From an uncultured Clostridia bacterium (GTDB lineage Bacteria > Bacillota > Clostridia > Christensenellales > Borkfalkiaceae): DNA of 19,753 nucleotides. Below the pieces are notes generated by a model that worked only from the letters and a program-made list of their open reading frames with translations, was not told where the DNA came from and made no database searches. A program made the translations under genes and the position numbers. This document shows positions 15,607 to 19,753 of the stretch, one piece after another (the first letter of the stretch is position 1; each line of letters starts with the position of its first letter). The stretch covers positions 1 to 19,753 of the forward strand of contig CANREX010000010.1 in the NCBI GenBank assembly GCA_947629735.1, written 5' to 3'.

Positions 15607-15622
15607 GCCCAAAGGCAAAAAA
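15607..15622 (+). repeat. GCCCAAAGGC plus A-run, copy 2
   Basis: It matches the element at 15261-15276 at 15 of 16 positions and lies 76 bases after the stop of the radical-domain gene. Confidence 0.5.
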
Positions 15623-15692
15623 ACGACAATTCAATGTTGAAAAAATAAAAAAATCTCCCGGAATTCAACTTCGTTCGGCAAGATTTTAAGTT

Positions 15693-15722
15693 AAGCGGTT
15701 TGACGGTTCGTCGACCGCTTTT
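15693..15722 (+). terminator. intrinsic terminator of the pfl operon
   Basis: AAGCGGT (15693-15699) pairs with ACCGCTT (15714-15720), and inside it GACG (15702-15705) pairs with CGTC (15709-15712). TTTT follows at 15719-15722. The small internal bulge and short T-run make it moderate in strength. Confidence 0.65.
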
Positions 15723-15774
15723 CACGTTTAGAATAGCCTCAATAAATTTATGATTTGTTCCTCCTCGGCGGAAC

Positions 15775-15803
15775 TTGACATTGAGCCGCTTAAACAATAT
15801 AAT
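15775..15803 (+). promoter_or_regulatory. promoter with perfect consensus hexamers before the BRO-N gene
   Basis: TTGACA (15775-15780) and TATAAT (15798-15803) are both exact consensus and separated by the optimal 17 bases. Transcription should start near 15810, exactly at the left arm of an inverted repeat. Confidence 0.85.
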
Positions 15804-15809
15804 AATATT

Positions 15810-15856
15810 GGTATAATTAAAAACAAAAGCAGTATTTGTATGAAATCAATTATACC
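15810..15856. repeat. inverted repeat in the BRO-N leader
   Basis: GGTATAATT (15810-15818) and AATTATACC (15848-15856) are perfect 9-base inverted arms separated by 29 bases, spanning the predicted start of transcription. It could be an operator pair or an RNA hairpin in the leader. Confidence 0.5.
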
Positions 15857-15875
15857 GTTTCGTCAATGAAGCGCT

Positions 15876-16130
15876 ATGATAAAGACGTCTATTAGATTTT
15901 TCGAAGATGTACCGATTAGAGCCGTTTGGGATAGCGAGGATTCCAAATGGCGGTTTTGCGCTGTTGACATCGCCGAGGCGCTCACAAAGAGCAAAAATCC
16001 GCGCGTCTATTGGGCTCAGATAAAACGGCGCAAACCTCAGTTGATTACAATTTGTAAACAACTCAAACTCCACGCCCGCGACGGGAAATTTTATACCCGC
16101 CTGCGCCCAACCATTTCGGGGATTTTTTGA
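15876..16130 (+). CDS. truncated BRO-N domain (prophage antirepressor-like) protein
   Basis: The 84-residue product resembles the N-terminal BRO domain of phage and baculovirus-type antirepressor proteins: FFEDVPIRAVWDSEDSKWRFCAVDIAEAL, then YWAQIKRRKPQLITICKQLKLHARDGKFY. Complete clostridial relatives continue well beyond DGK.Y; here 15 unrelated-looking residues and a TGA follow, so the C-terminal part is missing. It may be a remnant of a mobile element or a stand-alone DNA-binding domain. The ribosome site is weak (GAAGC). Codon use (ATT, GAT, TTT, AAA) is more AT-rich than in neighbouring genes, suggesting recent acquisition. The strong upstream promoter argues it may still be expressed. 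Confidence 0.6.
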   Translation: MIKTSIRFFEDVPIRAVWDSEDSKWRFCAVDIAEALTKSKNPRVYWAQIKRRKPQLITICKQLKLHARDGKFYTRLRPTISGIF

Positions 16131-16133
16131 GTA

Positions 16134-16162
16134 TTTACATTTGAATTTTTATGTGTTATAAT
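16134..16162 (+). promoter_or_regulatory. promoter of the leucine-rich-repeat gene
   Basis: TTTACA (16134-16139) and TATAAT (16157-16162) are 17 bases apart, with TG at 16154-16155 giving an extended -10. It begins only three bases after the BRO-N stop. Confidence 0.85.
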
Positions 16163-16175
16163 GTAACTTAGTTAC
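16163..16175. promoter_or_regulatory. palindrome at the transcription start, candidate operator
   Basis: GTAAC TTA GTTAC is a perfect 5-3-5 palindrome that abuts the -10 box and covers the predicted start. Its position suits a repressor site; no matching regulator gene is adjacent apart from the BRO-N fragment. Confidence 0.4.
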
Positions 16176-16191
16176 GGAGTAGATTGTTGAT

Positions 16192-17565
16192 ATGGCGAAT
16201 AACAACGACAACAATTTGAGAATAGAATACGGCGTTGTGGTGAAGTACGACGGCAACGCGGAGGAGTTGAAACTTCCTTCTTACGTCACGCGCATTGCGC
16301 CTTACGCGTTTTACGGCTGCAAGTCGCTTAAAAAGCTCGTCGCGCCGTATAAGCTCTCGTCGGTCGGCAAGGGCGCGTTTTACGGGTGTGAAAACCTCGA
16401 AGAGGTCGATATCCCCGGCAGGCTGTACAAGAGGGTGAAGGGCGAAAACTGTTTCGATAAGGGCGCGGACATCTATTTCCGCTTTTACGCCTGCGGCTCG
16501 GAGGACCTCGGCGACGAGGACTATTCGGATAAATTCGATTCGGAAGCCGATTATCTCGCGTCGGGCGGGGATAAGGTCAGGTTTGCCGACGAATCCGCCA
16601 AGAACGGCGCAAACGGCGGCGCGAATGACGTCTACGGAGACGACGAGATAATTTCCGTCGTGGAGGAGATAATTCAGGAGCCCGAGCGCGACCCCGACGT
16701 ACCCATCGCCGAGGACGCGGAAAGCCTTGACGAAAAGCTGAAAGCCATCGTGCCCGAACCCGAAAAGGAAGACGCCGAGCCGCACGAAAATATCGTCAAC
16801 CTCGACGACTACGTGATAGAGGGCAATACCGTCATCAAATATATCGGCACGGATAAGCGCACGACCGTTCCCGAATTTATCACCACGATAGGCGACAATG
16901 CGTTTGCCAACAGCGACGTGGAGGCGGTGTATCTGCCCGCGGGCTTGAAAATAATATCCAAAGCGGCGTTCGGCTGGTGCGAAAATTTAAAGGATATACT
17001 CTTTCCCGACGGGCTGGAAATCATAGACGAGTACGCCTTTGCCGACTGTTCCGCTCTCGAAGAGATAATTCTCCCCGACAGCGTGGAATTTATCGGCGCG
17101 AGCGCGTTTCATGCGTGCAGTTCCGTAATAGGTCTGCGCCTTCCCGAGGGCTTGAAGCAGATAGGGCGCAGGGCGTTCGATTTCTGCGTATCCCTTGAAA
17201 AGCTCTATATCCCCGACACGGTCGAAAAATTGTACGAGGGCGCGTTCTCGCACTGTGAAAGCCTCACAAGCGTACTTTTGCCGAGCGGCTTGCGCGAAAT
17301 TTCCGCGTGGGCGTTTGCGGAATGTTTCGAACTGCGTGAAATCACCTTCCCCGAAGGTCTTGTGTCTATCGGAGAGGTGGCGTTCATGAATTGCAGGTCG
17401 TTGGTCGCGTTCGACTTGCCTTCCACATTGCAGGAAATAGGCAGGCAGGCGTTCGTGGGGTGCGAGCAGCTTCACCTCGTCAGAATTCCTTTGCGGTTCG
17501 AAAAGGACGTCAAAGCCAAGAAGATTTTCCACAGGCTTGTCAATTTGCAGATAACCTATATGTGA
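16192..17565 (+). CDS. BspA-type leucine-rich-repeat protein, two modules, cytoplasmic
   Basis: The 457-residue protein has about nine C-terminal repeats of ~23 residues with the LRR_5 pattern LPxGLxxIxxxAFxxCxxLxxI (roughly residues 220-440). An N-terminal module with two similar repeats (residues ~20-82) precedes an acidic, low-complexity linker of about 120 residues. Each module opens with a similar cap (EYGVVVKYDG and IEGNTVIKYIG). No signal peptide, membrane segment or wall anchor is seen, unlike secreted BspA proteins, so it probably acts inside the cell, likely in protein binding. GGAG at 16176-16179 is 12 bases from the ATG, longer than usual. Strong promoter and terminator make it a single-gene unit. 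Confidence 0.88.
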   Translation: MANNNDNNLRIEYGVVVKYDGNAEELKLPSYVTRIAPYAFYGCKSLKKLVAPYKLSSVGKGAFYGCENLEEVDIPGRLYKRVKGENCFDKGADIYFRFYACGSEDLGDEDYSDKFDSEADYLASGGDKVRFADESAKNGANGGANDVYGDDEIISVVEEIIQEPERDPDVPIAEDAESLDEKLKAIVPEPEKEDAEPHENIVNLDDYVIEGNTVIKYIGTDKRTTVPEFITTIGDNAFANSDVEAVYLPAGLKIISKAAFGWCENLKDILFPDGLEIIDEYAFADCSALEEIILPDSVEFIGASAFHACSSVIGLRLPEGLKQIGRRAFDFCVSLEKLYIPDTVEKLYEGAFSHCESLTSVLLPSGLREISAWAFAECFELREITFPEGLVSIGEVAFMNCRSLVAFDLPSTLQEIGRQAFVGCEQLHLVRIPLRFEKDVKAKKIFHRLVNLQITYM

Positions 17566-17600
17566 TAATCGTTATAATTGACTCAATAGGCTTATTTATG

Positions 17601-17634
17601 GGCGGTTTTGCAGAAAAACCGCCTTATTTATTTT
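17601..17634 (+). terminator. intrinsic terminator of the leucine-rich-repeat gene
   Basis: GGCGGTTTT (17601-17609) pairs perfectly with AAAACCGCC (17615-17623) around a five-base loop, followed by TTATTTATTTT. The T-rich tail runs into the -35 box of the next promoter. Confidence 0.9.
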
Positions 17635-17660
17635 ACAAATATGCCCGAATAGGATATAAT
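17632..17660 (+). promoter_or_regulatory. promoter of the ComEC-like gene
   Basis: TTTACA (17632-17637) and TATAAT (17655-17660) are 17 bases apart, the same hexamers and spacing as the preceding gene's promoter. The -35 lies in the tail of the upstream terminator. Confidence 0.85.
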
Positions 17661-17703
17661 TTAATCTGTATAAGTATAAGTATTTCAAATCGGGGCGGTG
17701 GAG

Positions 17704-18720
17704 ATGTCCGACAAGAAGAAAAAAGTTCCCAAGTGGGTAATTTCAGTCATAATTCCTTTGGCGATAGCGTTAATTTTGTGCGCCGCAGTGCTGATAACCA
17801 ATATCTTCATACCGATAAAATACTTCACCGCGTACATGGTCTCGGCGAAAAAGCGGGCGGAGGGCGAACTTCGCGTGACGTACATCGACGTCGGGTTCGG
17901 CGACAGCGCGTTGGCGGAATTTCCCGACGGCAAAGTGCTCCTGATTGACGGCGGAGACGGCAGTTATAATAATGAACTCGCCCTGCTTAAATTTTTGAAT
18001 TCCCGCGGGGTTGAGGACATCGACTTTCTTATCTGCACATCTGTAAAGGACGAGCATTGCGGCGGGCTGAAAGAGATTTTGAAGTATAAAAACGTGAAAA
18101 AGGCGTTCGTTCCGTTCTGCAAAAACCCGCGTATCACCGACGAGTACAACGAATTCTACACCGAACTCTTGTCGTCGGGCGCGGAGTATGAGTATTCAAG
18201 CGTGGGCAAGGGATATGCGGACGAGCAAAACGAGCTGTTTTTCACCTTCTTGTCGCCCACGAGCGAGGACAGCCCGCTTTCCGAATATGCGGCGATGAAT
18301 TCCGACCCGACGGCGGACAATATCGAAAACGCTTCCGCAATCGTCTGGCTGCAATACAAGGGGAATGCGTTCGTGTTCTCTTCGGACGCGGGCGCGCAAG
18401 CCCTCTCGTCGGTCTGCATAAAGTACGATTTAAGCCGTTTGGTGGGCGATAAATTCTGTAAAATAGGCAATTTTGACGTAAAACTCGGCGATTGCGATGT
18501 CGTCACTGTGCCCGCACACGGCGCGGAACGCACAGCCGAAAGCGAATGGTACAGGGCGCTCGACCCGTCTTACGCGGTGCTGAGCGTCGGCGAAAACTTT
18601 TCTTTGCTGCCCTCGGACAAGGCGCTTGCGGACGTGTGCGCATATGTTTCGCCGCTGTACACGAGCGAGAATGGCAATATATCGTTCAGGGCGACGGAAG
18701 ATGGCATTGTCGCGGCGTAA
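17704..18720 (+). CDS. membrane-anchored ComEC-like metallo-beta-lactamase-fold protein with altered metal site
   Basis: The 338-residue protein has a basic N-terminus and one membrane helix (about residues 11-36), then a domain like the C-terminal part of ComEC/Rec2: YIDVGFGDSALAEFPDGK (60-77), LLIDGG (79-84), FSSDAG with Asp228, and VPAHGAE with His272. The motif that normally reads SHPDADH is TSVKDEH (112-118), so two of the usual metal ligands are lost and only the last histidine stays. ComEC channel helices are absent, so this is not the DNA-uptake pore. It may be an extracytoplasmic hydrolase with changed metal use or a non-catalytic relative. I prefer ATG 17704, with GGGG at 17692-17695; an in-frame GTG at 17698 is possible. 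Confidence 0.8.
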   Translation: MSDKKKKVPKWVISVIIPLAIALILCAAVLITNIFIPIKYFTAYMVSAKKRAEGELRVTYIDVGFGDSALAEFPDGKVLLIDGGDGSYNNELALLKFLNSRGVEDIDFLICTSVKDEHCGGLKEILKYKNVKKAFVPFCKNPRITDEYNEFYTELLSSGAEYEYSSVGKGYADEQNELFFTFLSPTSEDSPLSEYAAMNSDPTADNIENASAIVWLQYKGNAFVFSSDAGAQALSSVCIKYDLSRLVGDKFCKIGNFDVKLGDCDVVTVPAHGAERTAESEWYRALDPSYAVLSVGENFSLLPSDKALADVCAYVSPLYTSENGNISFRATEDGIVAA

Positions 18721-18757
18721 CGCGCGCGAGAGAAGACAGGCGTAACGCGCGCGAGAG
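18714..18757. repeat. 19-base direct repeat at the stop of the ComEC-like gene
   Basis: GGCGTAACGCGCGCGAGAG occurs at 18714-18732 and 18739-18757 (period 25). The first copy contains the TAA stop codon, and the second runs into the aroC ribosome site. It looks like a small tandem duplication. Confidence 0.85.
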
Positions 18758-18766
18758 GAGATAAAA

Positions 18767-19753
18767 ATGAAACTTACAACCGCAGGGGAATCGCACGGAA
18801 AAATGCTGATAGCCATTCTGGAAGGCGTTCCCTCGAAACTCAACATAAATTCAGCCGAAATAAACAGATATCTTGCGCTCAGGCAGGTCGGCTACGGCAG
18901 GGGCGGCAGGCAAAAGATAGAAAAAGACGAGGTTGAAATACTTTCGGGTGTGCGCGGCGGCGTTACGCTCGGCAGTCCCATAACGCTTGCCATACGCAAC
19001 CGCGACTACGAAAATTGGAGCGCGGCAATGGATGCGGTGAACGGCGATTTGACGCTCAAACAGGTTACCGCGGTTCGCCCCGGGCATGCCGATTTAACGG
19101 GCGCGATAAAGTTCGGTCACGGCGACGCGCGCAACGTGCTCGAAAGGGCGAGCGCGCGTGAAACGGCTATACGCGTTGCGGCGGGCACTGTCGCGAGGCA
19201 GTATCTGCGCGAGCTCGGCGTGGAAGTCACGGGGTACGTGAAGTCCGTGAGCGACGTCCGCGACGATAAAGAATATGACTTCGACGAGCTGGAAAAGTGC
19301 AAAAATTATGACGTCTACATGCCCGATGGCAACTTGCGGGAAAACGCGAAAAAGCTCATAGACGGGGCAAAATCGCGGGGCGATACGCTCGGCGGAGTGC
19401 TCGAATTGCGCGTGAAGGGGCTGAAAAGGGGCTTCGGCAGCTGCATGACGTACGGCGAAAAGCTCGACGGCATACTTTGCGCCGCGCTCATGAGCGTGCA
19501 GGCGATAAAGGGCGTGGAAGTCGGCTTGGGCTTTAAATGCGCCGAATTGCACGGAAGCGCCGTTCACGACGCGATTTATGCGGGCGAAAACGGCTATTAC
19601 AGAAAGACGAACAATGCGGGCGGGATAGAAGGCGGAATGTCCAACGGCGAGGAGATAGTCTTGCGCGCCGCCATGAAACCCATTCCCACGCTTATGCGGG
19701 GGCTCGATACGGTGGATATCGCGACGGGCAAGGCGTGTACGGCGGCGAGCGAG
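18767..19753 (+). CDS. aroC: chorismate synthase (3' truncated by window)
   Basis: 329 residues are visible and the frame is open at the window edge; the full enzyme is usually 360-400 residues. It opens with KLTTAGESHGKML, followed by RQVGYGRGGRQKIEKDEVEILSGVRGG, then RPGHADLTGAIKFGHGDARNVLERASARETAIRVAAGT, and GGIEGGMSNGEEIVLRAAMKPIPT, all standard chorismate synthase signatures that bind FMN and the substrate. The enzyme removes phosphate from 5-enolpyruvylshikimate-3-phosphate to make chorismate, the last common step to aromatic amino acids and folate. The sequence is closest in style to the Bacillota form. AGAGGAG at 18754-18760 lies six bases before ATG. It follows the ComEC-like gene by 46 bases and may be read from the same promoter. 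Confidence 0.97.
   Translation, partial: MKLTTAGESHGKMLIAILEGVPSKLNINSAEINRYLALRQVGYGRGGRQKIEKDEVEILSGVRGGVTLGSPITLAIRNRDYENWSAAMDAVNGDLTLKQVTAVRPGHADLTGAIKFGHGDARNVLERASARETAIRVAAGTVARQYLRELGVEVTGYVKSVSDVRDDKEYDFDELEKCKNYDVYMPDGNLRENAKKLIDGAKSRGDTLGGVLELRVKGLKRGFGSCMTYGEKLDGILCAALMSVQAIKGVEVGLGFKCAELHGSAVHDAIYAGENGYYRKTNNAGGIEGGMSNGEEIVLRAAMKPIPTLMRGLDTVDIATGKACTAASE

Larger units (their letters stand above)
15532..15774. other. AT-rich non-coding region after the pfl operon
   Basis: No gene is supported. The stretch holds tandem repeats (15550-15598), a long imperfect hairpin GCGGGAA (15565-15571) / TTCCCGC (15602-15608), the second GCCCAAAGGC element (15607-15622) and an intrinsic terminator at 15693-15722. 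Base composition is clearly more AT-rich than in the flanking genes. Confidence 0.6.

Noticed and set aside
15558..15797. 79-codon minus-strand frame in the AT-rich region
   Set aside because: It spans the terminator, tandem repeats and part of the BRO-N promoter; it is rich in Phe, Lys and Asn and shows no family signature or clear ribosome site.
15840..15895. Two short overlapping ORFs (MKSIIPFRQ and MKRYDKDVY) before the BRO-N start
   Set aside because: They overlap as ATGA but have no ribosome site and no sign of a leader-peptide function; chance in AT-rich DNA is the simpler explanation.

Overview
The window looks like chromosome from an anaerobic, probably spore-forming or formerly spore-forming member of the Clostridia (Bacillota), most likely an uncultured gut-type lineage. 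The grounds are the sporulation-family genes (a YlxY-like deacetylase next to an M16 peptidase, and SpoVAC), a pyruvate formate-lyase (PFL) operon, strong AGGAG-type ribosome binding sites, TTGACA/TATAAT promoters, occasional TTG starts and heavy use of ATA for isoleucine despite a moderate GC content. All supported genes lie on the + strand. Species cannot be named from the sequence alone.

Layout. 1-1226: C-terminal part of a U32-family peptidase with DUF3656. 1294-3672: mutS2. 3886-9175: a promoter followed by five tightly packed or overlapping genes: YlxY-like deacetylase, M16 peptidase, DNA-deoxyinosine glycosylase, AlkD-like DNA alkylation repair protein and the S1 RNA-binding protein Tex. 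9172-9572: acpP with its own promoter and terminator. 9672-11819: ZIP metal transporter, short-chain dehydrogenase, a possible 29-residue peptide, and spoVAC standing alone. 12002-15722: the fermentation operon. 15775-16130: a promoter with perfect consensus hexamers in front of a truncated, AT-rich BRO-N gene. 16134-17634: a BspA-type leucine-rich-repeat protein with promoter and terminator. 17632-18720: a membrane-anchored ComEC-like metallo-beta-lactamase-fold protein. 18767 to the end: aroC, cut by the window edge.

The most interesting part is the fermentation operon. A promoter is followed by a ZTP riboswitch (pfl motif) whose 3' end overlaps an intrinsic terminator. Then come pflA (activating enzyme), a small thioredoxin-like protein, and a pyruvate formate-lyase whose reading frame stops exactly before the glycyl-radical domain. 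That domain is encoded by a separate 76-codon gene 65 bases downstream, with its own Shine-Dalgarno sequence and start codon and in a different frame. The two proteins together (676 + 76 residues) match the length of an ordinary one-piece PFL (about 750-760). This suggests a two-subunit PFL with a detachable radical subunit, comparable to the E. coli spare part GrcA/YfiD but here replacing the native C-terminus. The riboswitch would raise PFL expression when ZTP signals a shortage of 10-formyl-tetrahydrofolate, since PFL supplies formate for that cofactor.

The 15532-16191 stretch is more AT-rich than its neighbours. It carries short repeats, hairpins and the phage-type BRO-N fragment, and it looks like a small accessory insertion between housekeeping genes.
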